Below are positions 8,954-17,459 of a stretch of DNA of 64,000 nucleotides, piece by piece (position 1 is the stretch's first letter; every line of letters starts with the position of its first letter). This DNA comes from Candidatus Dormiibacterota bacterium (GTDB lineage Bacteria; Chloroflexota; Dormibacteria; Aeolococcales; Aeolococcaceae): contig PMOL01000019.1 in assembly GCA_003162415.1 (NCBI GenBank), positions 156,841-220,840 of the forward strand, in the 5' to 3' direction. Under the pieces are notes generated by a model that was not told the DNA's origin, searched no databases, and worked only from the letters and a program-made list of their open reading frames with translations. The position numbers and the translations under genes are program-made.

Positions 8954-11737
8954 GTGGCTGCAGAACGCAGTTCTCCGGAACCAGGGGTTCTGGACGCGGG
9001 CGATCGCTTCTGGCTCGAAGCGATGGCCGAGGCTGTCATCATCCTTTCACCAGTGTACGGACGCCGCCGGCTGGTCACCGACTTCCGTGTGGACTATGCA
9101 AACTCGGCCGCATCGGAGCTCGCCGACGACGTGGCGGACGGCGGTCTTAAGACCGGCACGCTCGTCGGCACGCGACTCCTCAATCTCGATCATGGAGAGG
9201 CCACCGCGTTGACCACCGCCTTCCGTGATGTGCTGGCCAACGACATTCCTCGCGCCATCGATGGGATGCGATATCGCGTTCTGCGGGCGGACATATCGAC
9301 CGACCGTGTCTGTGATGTGCGTATCAGCAGACATGGCGAACGTCTCCTGGTGACGTTGCGCGATGTCACCGAGCGCGAGGCGTCGGAGCAGGGCCTTCGC
9401 CGCAGCGAGAAGAGCCTGCGTGCGCTCGTCGACGGGGTGTTCGACGAAGCGCTCATCACCGTCGATCCCACCGGGACGGTGCTCAGCTGGAACACGGGCG
9501 CTGAACGGATCTTCGGGTACTCGGCTGAGCAGATGATTGGACGGCACTCTTCCGTGCTGTACCCGCGGGGATGGCCGGTCAGCGGTTCGGGCGAGAGCGC
9601 CGGCACGGTTGCAGGCGAACGGCTGCACGAGACCTGGCAGGTTCGCAAGGATGGCAGGCGCTTCTGGGCAAGCGTGTCGATTACTGCCATGTATGGCGAC
9701 AACGGCGAGTTGCGCGGCTTTTTCTCGGTGACGCGTGACCTCACCGAGGAATCGGAGCAGCGACGCCGGGACCTGCAGTTCTCCCTGGTCCGCGCGCTCA
9801 CCGATTGCGCTGATGTCGACGCAGCCGCGGACATCATCCTGGAGCTGACCACGTACAGGCTCGGGGCGACCTTCAGCGAGATGTTCGTCCCGCACCAGGA
9901 GCTGGCGCGACGCGATTCCACTTCACGGCACGCCTTCCCGCGTGCCACCCGCGATGCGCTCGACGCCGCGGCGAACGGCGCGTCAGGTCCGCTCGACGCA
10001 CTTATCGCGCGCGTCCGGACCACGGGCACGCCGGTCATCGTCCCGGACGTCAATCAGCTCGGGACGTCGGCGCAGATCGACGCCGCCGTGTCCCTGGGGG
10101 TGCGCGCGGCGATCGCATGTCCGATCGTCACTCCGACGGGCATCGTCGGCGTGCTCGCGTATTTCTTCGAGACTCTGCCGAGCGTCGAGACGCTCACCGC
10201 GGAGGCCATCACCGAGATCGGCGCCGAGGCCGGCCACCTGGTCACCAGGATTCGGGCGCAGGGCGCCCTGCGCGAGGAGGCCCTCCGGATGGCGGAGCTG
10301 GCCAGCACCGACCGCCTCACCGGGTTGAAGAACCGGCGCGAGTTCGACCGCATCCTCGGAACGATTCCCCGGCAACCGTTCGCGATTCTCGCGATCGACG
10401 TCGACCATCTGAAACGTGTGAACGACGAGTTCGGTCATGAGGCCGGGGACACGGTGTTGCGCACCGTGGCCACCACCCTGGCGCTCATGTTGCGCGGCTG
10501 GGACGTCATCGCCCGAGTCGGTGGCGACGAATTCTCGGCCATCCTCCTCGACGTCGATCCGGCCGAAGCCGCCTCGGCAGCGCAACGTCTCCGCGCCGCC
10601 ATGCATCTCGTGCCCACCCCGGGCGGTCGATCGAATATCAGCCTCGGTTGGGCGTCGGCCCCGGCTGGCACCGATCCGATGTCGGCGTGGCGCCGTGCCG
10701 ACGAATGCCTGTACGAGGCGAAGCGAAGCGGTCGTGACCGCGTGGTCGGACGCCATGTCGACGGCGCGGAGCTGGTCACGCCATCCGGATCCTCGGTCAC
10801 CGAGCTGATCGGCGAGCTGGTGGCCGGGCGGCCGATCCATTCGGTGTACCAGCCGATTGTCGATCTCAACGATGGCCACGTCGCCGGCTATGAGGCGCTG
10901 GCGCGGCCGGAGGGATTCGGTGCGTCGGACAGTGTCGAGACGCTGTTCGAGGTGGCTCATCGATCGGGTCACATCCGCGATCTCGACTGGTTGTGCCGGC
11001 GCGCCGCCCTGAGCCAGGCGGCGCCGCTTCCGGCGGAGACGCTGCTCTTCATGAATGTGAGTGTCGCGGCGCTGCTCGATCCGCTCCATGACGTCGATCA
11101 ACTGCTCCTGCTGCTCGAGTGGACGGGACGTTCGCCCTACCGCCTCGTGCTCGAGATCGGCGAGCACGAGAGTGTTCGAGACCTCGATCGCCTCCGCGTC
11201 GTGCTCACGTCATATCGCCACGCGGGCATTCGGTTTGCGATCGACGACCTCGGCGAAGGATTCGCAACCACGGAATTGCTTGAAACCGCGGAACCCGAGT
11301 TCGTCAAGCTGGCGCGCAGCCTGACCATGAACGCCGCGCGCCGGAGTGCGCGCGCCGCCATCAATAGCGCCCTGAAGTTCGCGCGAGCACACGATTCGAT
11401 CGTTATCGCCGAGGGCGTCGAAAACGAGCTGGTCAGCGATCAGATCCGTTCGTTGGACATCCCGCTCGGACAGGGTTTCGGTCTCGGACGGCCGACGGTC
11501 GCAGCGGATCTCCTCGACGCGGCGGCTGCTTGGAGGGCGCGCGACACGTTGCGCCCGCTCCGTCCGCGCCATGCGTCGTCGCGCGGCCGCGTCTCTCCCG
11601 CGCCACAGGAGCGAGAGGACGCCAACGGTATCGAGCGCATTCGCAGCCCTCGGGAAACGTCGCGCCGCGCGGATGACCCCGGCGAGCGCCGCCTGGTCGG
11701 GCGTCCGGATACAGCGACATCGGGGAGGGCCTCATAG
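8954..11737 (+). CDS. PAS-PAS-GAF-GGDEF-EAL cyclic-di-GMP turnover protein
   Basis: About 927 residues from GTG 8954, which has AAAGGAG upstream; the frame is also open back to 8831, so the start is uncertain. Order: a PAS-like domain, a second clear PAS (ITVDPTGTVLSWN, then GYSAEQMIG), a GAF domain, GGDEF (VGGDEFS with an RGWD inhibition site just before it) and EAL (YEALARPEGF). In the EAL part the N of FMNVS, the E of LEIGE, DDLGEG, AEGVE and the final QGFGLGRP are kept, but the usual KIDR motif reads KLAR. A diguanylate cyclase plus phosphodiesterase hybrid with a cytosolic redox/ligand sensor is the best reading. The C-terminal 60 residues are basic and low in complexity. Confidence 0.9.
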   Translation: MAAERSSPEPGVLDAGDRFWLEAMAEAVIILSPVYGRRRLVTDFRVDYANSAASELADDVADGGLKTGTLVGTRLLNLDHGEATALTTAFRDVLANDIPRAIDGMRYRVLRADISTDRVCDVRISRHGERLLVTLRDVTEREASEQGLRRSEKSLRALVDGVFDEALITVDPTGTVLSWNTGAERIFGYSAEQMIGRHSSVLYPRGWPVSGSGESAGTVAGERLHETWQVRKDGRRFWASVSITAMYGDNGELRGFFSVTRDLTEESEQRRRDLQFSLVRALTDCADVDAAADIILELTTYRLGATFSEMFVPHQELARRDSTSRHAFPRATRDALDAAANGASGPLDALIARVRTTGTPVIVPDVNQLGTSAQIDAAVSLGVRAAIACPIVTPTGIVGVLAYFFETLPSVETLTAEAITEIGAEAGHLVTRIRAQGALREEALRMAELASTDRLTGLKNRREFDRILGTIPRQPFAILAIDVDHLKRVNDEFGHEAGDTVLRTVATTLALMLRGWDVIARVGGDEFSAILLDVDPAEAASAAQRLRAAMHLVPTPGGRSNISLGWASAPAGTDPMSAWRRADECLYEAKRSGRDRVVGRHVDGAELVTPSGSSVTELIGELVAGRPIHSVYQPIVDLNDGHVAGYEALARPEGFGASDSVETLFEVAHRSGHIRDLDWLCRRAALSQAAPLPAETLLFMNVSVAALLDPLHDVDQLLLLLEWTGRSPYRLVLEIGEHESVRDLDRLRVVLTSYRHAGIRFAIDDLGEGFATTELLETAEPEFVKLARSLTMNAARRSARAAINSALKFARAHDSIVIAEGVENELVSDQIRSLDIPLGQGFGLGRPTVAADLLDAAAAWRARDTLRPLRPRHASSRGRVSPAPQEREDANGIERIRSPRETSRRADDPGERRLVGRPDTATSGRAS

Positions 11738-11938
11738 ATGAGCGGGCGTCTGTCCAAGTCGCGCCAGGAGCCGCTCGGTCCGGATGAGACCTTCAGCGCG
11801 CTGGTGACCCGGCTGATCATCACCAACCGGGTGGAGCGCGCCACTCGGGAGAAGATCAGCCCGACCCTGTCAACCCTGCCGAATGCGGCGGGCGATCGCC
11901 TCGGCGAGGCGCGGAGCGGCTCCGGAACCGAGTCCTAG
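11738..11938 (+). CDS. Small hypothetical protein
   Basis: 66-residue reading frame that starts at the ATG directly after the stop of the PAS-GGDEF-EAL gene (zero spacing), so it would be translated by coupling. It begins MSGRLSKSRQEPLGPDETF and contains a short amphipathic segment (ALVTRLIITNRVERATREK); no family is recognised. Its last 69 bp overlap the 3' end of the convergent ATP-grasp gene. The zero-distance start and reasonable codon usage in the first two thirds support a real gene, but it could be a chance frame. Confidence 0.4.
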   Translation: MSGRLSKSRQEPLGPDETFSALVTRLIITNRVERATREKISPTLSTLPNAAGDRLGEARSGSGTES

Positions 11939-12739
11939 GAACAGCGACGGCTCGGCAAGCTCGAGCTCCAGCAGCCACGGCACCCCGTCGCCACCCCGAA
12001 CGACGTCGACCCGGGCGTACAGCAACTCCGCTCGCGACCAGGGAAGCGAGTCCATAGTTGCCTCGGCAATGCTCCGCTCATCCTCGTCCGGCGTCCGGGG
12101 TGTGATGTCCTCGATTGCCCAGAGTTGATCGGTGGCGATGCCTGGTGAGTGAAGCAGAGCGCCTTTGCGGATCGCATGCGAGAAGGCGCCGTCAACGTAG
12201 ATGAGACCGGTCTCTCCGTCGATGTCGACGGAACTGACATACGGCTGCACCATCACCTCGCGCCCCTCGATCAGGAGGCGCTCGACATGCGTTCGGGCTG
12301 CGTCCTGGTCCGCTCCGCGGTATCGCGACGTGTTCTGTGCCCCGGAGGAGATCGACGGTTTCACAACCAGGTCACCCTCTGGAAGAACGAATGGCCCAGC
12401 TGGTGTGTCCGTCCCGATCCACATCGTCGGCACGATCGGGATACCGGCAGCAGCGAGGGTTCGCAGGTACGCCTTGTCCGTGTTCCAGGTGATCACCGGC
12501 ACGGAGTTGAGCACCCGCGGAAGGGCGGCGCACCAAGAGAGGAAGGCGTCGCGCCGTTCTGCGTAGTCCCAGGTTGAGCGCACGACCACCAGGGGCACGT
12601 CGTCCCATTGAACCGACGGGTCGTCCCACACCCGAGGCTCGGCGGCGAGGCCGCACGCCTCGAGCGCGGGGATGAGCGACCGCTCGTCGGGATCGAGACC
12701 GGGGAGCACCGAGCAGGTTGCGAGCACGACGTCAGGCAG
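11870..12739 (-). CDS. ATP-grasp domain protein (RimK/DcsG-like ligase)
   Basis: 289-residue ATP-grasp enzyme that would use ATP to join a carboxylate and an amine. Visible parts: a pre-ATP-grasp domain containing RSTWDY, the nucleotide-binding strands LVVKPSISSGAQNT, VMVQPYVSSVDIDGE, and the metal-binding end with LLELELAEPSLFL. This resembles the cycloserine-type (DcsG) and glutathione-synthetase-like group; the substrate is unknown. The frame is open to 12865, but the family's N-terminus (PDVVLATC) begins right after a CTG at 12739 that is preceded by GGAGG with 10-nt spacing, so CTG is the likely start. ATG 12808 is the alternative. Confidence 0.82.
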   Translation of the reverse strand: MPDVVLATCSVLPGLDPDERSLIPALEACGLAAEPRVWDDPSVQWDDVPLVVVRSTWDYAERRDAFLSWCAALPRVLNSVPVITWNTDKAYLRTLAAAGIPIVPTMWIGTDTPAGPFVLPEGDLVVKPSISSGAQNTSRYRGADQDAARTHVERLLIEGREVMVQPYVSSVDIDGETGLIYVDGAFSHAIRKGALLHSPGIATDQLWAIEDITPRTPDEDERSIAEATMDSLPWSRAELLYARVDVVRGGDGVPWLLELELAEPSLFLGLGSGAAPRLAEAIARRIRQG

Positions 12740-12906
12740 GGTCGAGAGGCCTCCGCGAAGATCGAGTGATGGCCACGGACACGATCGCCGGCCAGGGGCT
12801 CGAATCATGACGGCGGCAGCCATCCGAGGTCCTCTGTACGCCAGCGGACCGCCGGAACGACCCAATCTGTGGCTTTAATGACGCCATTGATGCAAGGCGA
12901 CCGGTC

Positions 12907-13917
12907 ATGACGCGTACCTTGGCCGCCGGGGTCTCGTCGAACTGCAACGTTGACCCCCCGATCATGGAGGAGCGGTTCGCGACGGTCCGTGGCCAGCCCC
13001 TTCGGTACCTCGTCTGCGGACGCGGCAAGCCGCTGGTGCTCTGTCACGGCTTCCTCAGCTCCGCAGAGGAGTTTGGTGGCAGGTTCAGCGAGCTGGGAGC
13101 CTATCGAACCCTGATCATTCCCGATCTTCCAGGAAACGGTGCGTCACCGCCGCTCCGCGGACGCCACTCATCCGGAGCGATGGCCGATATCCTGTTCGAC
13201 CTGCTGACCGAGCTCGAGATCGACAAGTTCGACGTCGGCGGCCTCTGCCTTGGAGCGACTGTCGCCTGCGCGCTGGCGAAGCGGGCAGGCACCCGAGCCG
13301 AGCGGTTGGTGCTGCACACGCCGCTCCTGTCGTCCGATCTCATGCGCCGCCGCTACCGAGACCAGGTGCGCCTCTTGAGCCGACGGCCCATGTGGGACGG
13401 CGTCGTGTGGTTGAGCCGGCAGCGATGGGTGAGCGATCTCTACAAGCGCTTCGTCATCGTCGAGGGTGACGTCGACAATCGCACTGCGGACATCAATTAC
13501 GAGAATCAGCGTCGGGCGGATCCGCGTGCCGCCCGTGAGTGGCTCAACGACTGCCTGCGCCGCGACGACGTCGATGTCGTCGCCGCTCGGGCGGAGCGGA
13601 CCCTGATCATCGTCGCGCGACACGATCGCCTCGTCGACGTGGAGCGGCTCAAGGAAGTGATCGCCACGCTACCGAACCTCCAGGTGTTCACCGACAGCGA
13701 CCAGGGTCATGGCTGGAATGAGGAGGCGGTCCACCGTCAGCTCGAGGTGCTCAAGGCGTTCTTCGGCAACTGCCACGAGAACGGCCATGCCAACGGCCAT
13801 GCCAACGGAGGTCAGGCGGTCGCGTCGGGTACGCCGGTGAACGGCGCCGCCAACGGACTGGGTCACGGACGGCCCGCGCTGCGGGACACGGTCTCGATCC
13901 CGCTGACCCACGCCTGA
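12907..13917 (+). CDS. Alpha/beta hydrolase with cysteine at the nucleophile position
   Basis: 336 residues. The fold marks are clear: oxyanion motif CHGFLSS (46-52), PDLPGNGAS, nucleophile elbow GGLCLGA with Cys at 114 instead of Ser, an Asp in RHDRLVD and a His in DQGHGWNEE. A cysteine nucleophile occurs in dienelactone hydrolase, but the rest of the sequence looks like the epoxide-hydrolase/MhpC-like group. After the fold, the C-terminus carries repeated NGHANGH units (about 290-305) and a Gly/Ala/Asn-rich linker. AAGG upstream supports the ATG. It is divergent from the ATP-grasp gene and convergent with ogt. Confidence 0.85.
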   Translation: MTRTLAAGVSSNCNVDPPIMEERFATVRGQPLRYLVCGRGKPLVLCHGFLSSAEEFGGRFSELGAYRTLIIPDLPGNGASPPLRGRHSSGAMADILFDLLTELEIDKFDVGGLCLGATVACALAKRAGTRAERLVLHTPLLSSDLMRRRYRDQVRLLSRRPMWDGVVWLSRQRWVSDLYKRFVIVEGDVDNRTADINYENQRRADPRAAREWLNDCLRRDDVDVVAARAERTLIIVARHDRLVDVERLKEVIATLPNLQVFTDSDQGHGWNEEAVHRQLEVLKAFFGNCHENGHANGHANGGQAVASGTPVNGAANGLGHGRPALRDTVSIPLTHA

Positions 13918-13937
13918 CCGGGATCAGCTCATCCCGG
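13918..13937. terminator. Hairpin between convergent genes
   Basis: A perfect 7-bp stem (CCGGGAT / ATCCCGG, loop CAGCTC) begins just after the hydrolase stop and covers the ogt stop codon. There is no T-tract, so it may be a bidirectional transcript-end hairpin rather than a classical intrinsic terminator. Confidence 0.45.
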
Positions 13938-14447
13938 CCTGACGGGCCGGCGTTCCAGGTCGGCGCCCTCGAGCTCGAGGAGGGTCCGCTTGCGCTCGAG
14001 TCCCCACCCGTATCCCGTGAGATCCCCGTTGGCGCCGATCAGCCGATGGCAGGGGACCACGATCGAGATCCGGTTCTGACCGTTGGCCGCGCCAACCGCG
14101 CGGACGGCGCGAGGCCGGCCGATGCGTGCGGCAATCTCGGCATACGTCGACGTCTGCCCGAACGGGATGTCGCGGAGCGCGGACCAGACCGCGAGCTGGA
14201 AGGGTGTTCCCTCCAGTCGAATGGGGAGCTCGAACCCGGTGCGGACTCCGCGAAAGTACTCGTCGAGCTGGTCCGTGACCGCGGTCAGCGTCGCGCCCGA
14301 GCCGTTGGTCCGGCCGCCGAGTTGCGGCGTCCGCGCGTGCCCATCGAAGTGGAGCCCGATGAGCTCGTCACCCGCGGTGATCACGAGCACGCGTCCGAGC
14401 GGGGTTGCTGCGTAGCCGTACGACTCGGTGGTCATTGATTGAGACAT
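13929..14447 (-). CDS. ogt: Methylated-DNA--[protein]-cysteine S-methyltransferase
   Basis: 172-residue suicide repair protein that removes the alkyl group from O6-alkylguanine (and O4-alkylthymine) to its own cysteine. The active site is PCHR at 132-135; the helix-turn-helix/DNA-binding core (FGQTSTYAEIAARIG) and the Asn of GANGQNRIS precede it. The length matches Ogt/MGMT proteins. ATG 14447 is chosen because the family start is close to TTESYGYAATPLGRV; ATG 14435 is possible. It is divergent from the Ada-AlkA fusion gene with about 70 bp between starts, which fits a shared, alkylation-responsive control region. Confidence 0.93.
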   Translation of the reverse strand: MSQSMTTESYGYAATPLGRVLVITAGDELIGLHFDGHARTPQLGGRTNGSGATLTAVTDQLDEYFRGVRTGFELPIRLEGTPFQLAVWSALRDIPFGQTSTYAEIAARIGRPRAVRAVGAANGQNRISIVVPCHRLIGANGDLTGYGWGLERKRTLLELEGADLERRPVRPG

Positions 14448-14518
14448 GTGCCAAGCGTGAACCCGTGGAGCGGACACCAACCGGCCATTTCCGGACAGAT
14501 CCATCGACATGTCCGCAT

Positions 14519-15970
14519 ATGGCCGGTACCCGACCTGTGCATCGCGATACAAGTAGGGCGATGAGCGGTTACTCGGCGGTGGTCACCACCGGCATCTACT
14601 GCCGGCCGGGGTGCTCGGCACGACCGAATCCGGTCAATGTGCGCCATTTCGATATCGCCGCCGCCGCCGAGGTCGCCGGGTATCGAGCGTGCCTCCGCTG
14701 CCGGCCGTACCGCGCAGCGGCGCCGATCACGAGCGTCGCATCCGAGGTCGTCTGCCGCGCGATCGGGGTGGTGGTGGACGGCGACCTGCGCGGCGACAGC
14801 GAGGCGGCGGTCGCCGCACGCCTCGGGCTCTCGGCGCGCCACCTGCGCCGCCTGTTCCAGGAGCACGTCGGGGTAACTCCGCTGCAACTGGCGCGGTCGA
14901 GCCGGGCTCATTTCGCCCGGCGCCTCCTCGACGACACCGACCTCTCGATCACCGAGATCGCGTTCGCCTCCGGGTTCGGCAGCCTCCGTCAGTTCAATCG
15001 GACGCTCTCCGAGATTTTCCGGGCAACCCCGCGCGAGCTCCGTGGCCGCCGGCGCGCCGCCGACCGTCTGGTGGCGGACGGTGGCCTGGCGCTGCGTCTG
15101 ACCTTTGCAGGCCCGCTCGATTGGGAGGCGATGCTGGAGTACCTCTCAACCCGGGCGATCACCGGTGTCGAGCACGTCGTCGGGGGGGTGTACCGACGGA
15201 CGATCATTGTCGACGGCGACCCGGGGGTGATCGAGGTGGCCATGGGCGGCTCCGATCACCTCCGTCTCACCGCGCATCTGCCGCACTGGAGCGGGCTGAT
15301 CCACGTCGTGCACCAGGTCCGCCGCATCTTCAATCTCGACTTCGAGATCGAGCGTGCGAATAACCTGCTGAGGCGCGATCCCCTGCTCGGCGCGCGGATC
15401 GCGTCGCGTCCCGGGCTACGAGTGCCGGGTGCGTGGGATCCCTTCGAGGTGGGCGTCCGGGCGATCGTCGGTCAGCAGGTCACCGTGGCCGGCGCCGGCA
15501 CCATCATCGGCCGGGTGGTCGCACGCCACGGGGTGCCGGTCGCGGGTCTGGGACAGCTCGGCCTCACGCACACGTTCCCGCCCGCGGAGGTGCTGGCTGA
15601 GGCGGATCTCACCGGCACCGGCCTCACCGGTGCTCGCATCGAAGCGATCCACCACTTCGCTCGAGCGGTGGCGGCAGCGGAGATCAGGCTCGATCGGAGC
15701 CGGTCGCTCGATGAGCAGCTGACGTCGCTGGTAGCGGTGCCTGGGGTGGGTCCGTGGACCGCCAACTACCTGGCCCTGCGCATGGGGGAGGCTGATGCCT
15801 TTCCGTCGACTGATCTCGGGCTGCGTCGCGGAGTCGAGTCGCTCGGCGCGAGTGTCAGGGCAACCGGCGACGTCGGTCAGGTCGCGGAGCGCTGGCGTCC
15901 GTGGCGAGCCCACGCGGCCATGCACCTGTGGTCCACCCTTCGGTCGGACGCTGCCCCGGCGGTTTCCTGA
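14519..15970 (+). CDS. Ada-type regulator fused to AlkA DNA glycosylase
   Basis: 483-residue fusion. Residues 1-65 form the Ada N-terminal methylphosphotriester-DNA methyltransferase with zinc cysteines at 28, 32, 58 and 61 (TGIYCRPGC ... ACLRC). About 80-180 is an AraC-type double helix-turn-helix (ITEIAFASGFGSLRQFNR). About 200 to the end is AlkA 3-methyladenine glycosylase II with its N-terminal domain, the HhH motif VPGVGPWTA and the catalytic Asp in FPSTDLGL. It therefore senses alkylated DNA, activates transcription and excises alkylated bases. Alignment of RDTSRAMSGYS with the Ada N-terminus places the start upstream of ATG 14561; ATG 14519 is the best candidate. Confidence 0.9.
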   Translation: MAGTRPVHRDTSRAMSGYSAVVTTGIYCRPGCSARPNPVNVRHFDIAAAAEVAGYRACLRCRPYRAAAPITSVASEVVCRAIGVVVDGDLRGDSEAAVAARLGLSARHLRRLFQEHVGVTPLQLARSSRAHFARRLLDDTDLSITEIAFASGFGSLRQFNRTLSEIFRATPRELRGRRRAADRLVADGGLALRLTFAGPLDWEAMLEYLSTRAITGVEHVVGGVYRRTIIVDGDPGVIEVAMGGSDHLRLTAHLPHWSGLIHVVHQVRRIFNLDFEIERANNLLRRDPLLGARIASRPGLRVPGAWDPFEVGVRAIVGQQVTVAGAGTIIGRVVARHGVPVAGLGQLGLTHTFPPAEVLAEADLTGTGLTGARIEAIHHFARAVAAAEIRLDRSRSLDEQLTSLVAVPGVGPWTANYLALRMGEADAFPSTDLGLRRGVESLGASVRATGDVGQVAERWRPWRAHAAMHLWSTLRSDAAPAVS

Positions 15971-16038
15971 GATCGAGGTTCCAGCGCGCGGTGCGCGGCG
16001 TGAAGGCGAAATCCGTTCGCAATCGGGGCGATTGCCCG

Positions 16039-16839
16039 ATGATGTGCGCCGTGGTTGCAAACCGTGATCTCGCGCAGGCGCAGGGCCATCTGCGCCATGG
16101 GAGCGCCGAGGAGGTGCTCGCCTGGACGTACATGCGCTTCCGGCGGGTCGCCCTGGTGGCCAGCTTTCAGGCCGAATCGATGGTCCTCATCGACATGGCC
16201 TGCGGGATCGTGCCCGAGCCCGAGGTCCTGACCCTCGACACCGGCCGTCTCCACGAGGAGACCCACGACTTCATCGAGGAGGTCAGACAGCGCTATCCGA
16301 TCCGCCTTCGCAGCCTCTCCCCGGATTCGGTTGAGTTGGACGCGATGACCGGGGAGCACGGGACGATGCAGTTCCGCCGGTCGGTTGCGCTCCGCAACGA
16401 ATGCTGCGCGGTGCGCAAGGTCAACCCGCTCGCCCGAGCGCTCCGGGACTACGACGCCTGGATCACCGGGCTCCGCCGCGAGCAGACCCCGACCCGTGCC
16501 GAAACCCCTGTCGTCGCAAGCGATCCCGGCCACGAAGGCATCACGAAAGTGGTGCCACTGGCCGGCTGGTCACACGCCCAGGTGTGGGATTACCTCGCCG
16601 CCCGCGGCATTGATCATCACCCGCTCTACGACCAGGGCTACACGTCGATCGGCTGCGCCCCATGCACCCGTGCGACCCAGGCCGGGGAGAACGAGAGGGC
16701 TGGTCGCTGGTGGTGGGAAGGCGACTCCGACAAGGAGTGCCTGCTCCATCCGCCACTCGAGAGTGGATCGCAGGCGAATCTTCTCGGCAGCCGGGTCAGT
16801 GCCCCGCTGGGAGGAGCGCGCTCAACTTCGCGGCCATGA
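16039..16839 (+). CDS. cysH: Adenylylsulfate (APS) reductase, thioredoxin-dependent
   Basis: 266-residue assimilatory sulfonucleotide reductase that reduces APS (or PAPS) to sulfite. It has the P-loop-like SFQAESMVL (42-50), DTGRLHEET (68-75), and both halves of the 4Fe-4S ligand set CC (122-123) and CxxC (206-209), which marks the APS-type enzyme. The catalytic C-terminal cysteine is in DKECLLH (Cys 234; usual motif ECGLH). The gene starts at the ATG-ATG pair at 16039. No other sulfate-assimilation gene is next to it. The 3' end overlaps a convergent small gene by 44 bp. Confidence 0.9.
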   Translation: MMCAVVANRDLAQAQGHLRHGSAEEVLAWTYMRFRRVALVASFQAESMVLIDMACGIVPEPEVLTLDTGRLHEETHDFIEEVRQRYPIRLRSLSPDSVELDAMTGEHGTMQFRRSVALRNECCAVRKVNPLARALRDYDAWITGLRREQTPTRAETPVVASDPGHEGITKVVPLAGWSHAQVWDYLAARGIDHHPLYDQGYTSIGCAPCTRATQAGENERAGRWWWEGDSDKECLLHPPLESGSQANLLGSRVSAPLGGARSTSRP

Positions 16840-17281
16840 GCACCGAGATCGCGTCGTGGGCGTCGTTGACCAGGCGGGTCTCCTCGGCCTGGGTGATCAC
16901 ACCCTTCACGACTCCGAGCGCGAGCCCGGTCCGCACCTCGGCAAGCGCATCGGCCTCGACCTTGGCGGCGTGCGTTCCGGCGACCTGATCGAGGGTTTCG
17001 CCGCGGAGGAGATCAGCGCCGACCTGCTGCCAGGTGAGCTTGGTGTCCGTCGTGAAGAAATCGAAAACGTGCGATGCCTCGTTCTTGAACTGGCCGGATG
17101 CCGCGAAGGCGCCCGAGGAGAGGAGCGAGGAGACGCTGGTCGGCGCTGCGGCGAGCGCCGCGGTCTGCGCCCGAGGCGCCGGGGTCGCCGTGTGGTCGAC
17201 AGCCACCACGGTGCCGAGGCCGATGACGGCAGCACCGAGCACGGCGATGACGACGTTCGTGGGTCGGAGCAGCGGGTGCAT
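16796..17281 (-). CDS. Hypothetical exported or membrane-anchored protein
   Basis: 161 residues with one N-terminal hydrophobic segment (about 9-30, VVIAVLGAAVIGLGTVVAV) that could be a signal anchor or an uncleaved signal peptide, an Ala/Pro/Thr-rich linker and a helical, soluble C-terminal domain (about 50-160). The rest contains no recognised motif and no cysteines. I do not recognise the family. Together with the upstream gap to rpmG (194 bp), it faces away from the ribosomal block. Its 3' end overlaps cysH. Confidence 0.6.
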   Translation of the reverse strand: MHPLLRPTNVVIAVLGAAVIGLGTVVAVDHTATPAPRAQTAALAAAPTSVSSLLSSGAFAASGQFKNEASHVFDFFTTDTKLTWQQVGADLLRGETLDQVAGTHAAKVEADALAEVRTGLALGVVKGVITQAEETRLVNDAHDAISVLMAAKLSALLPAGH

Positions 17282-17430
17282 GATGGAGGTCCCCCGGGGT
17301 GTACGGTTGCTTGCTCACAGCGTAGCCCGATTGGCTCGACGGCGAGTTGGCAACCCTGTGACGATCAGCCCGCGCCGATCTGGCCGCGGGCCCCTCGGCG
17401 GCCCTCCAGATCTGTGGTAAACTGCACGCC

Positions 17431-17459
17431 GACCTAGCGCCGCTAGGTCTCTTTTGTGT
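17431..17459 (+). terminator. Hairpin with T-tract in the rpmG leader
   Basis: An 8-bp perfect stem (GACCTAGC / GCTAGGTC, loop GCC) followed by TCTTTTGTGTT lies 17 bp before the rpmG GTG. A TAAACT box at 17418-17423 just upstream resembles a -10 element. If transcription starts there, the hairpin is too close to be a normal leader structure; if it starts further upstream, it could attenuate the rpmG-secE-nusG transcript. Confidence 0.45.
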
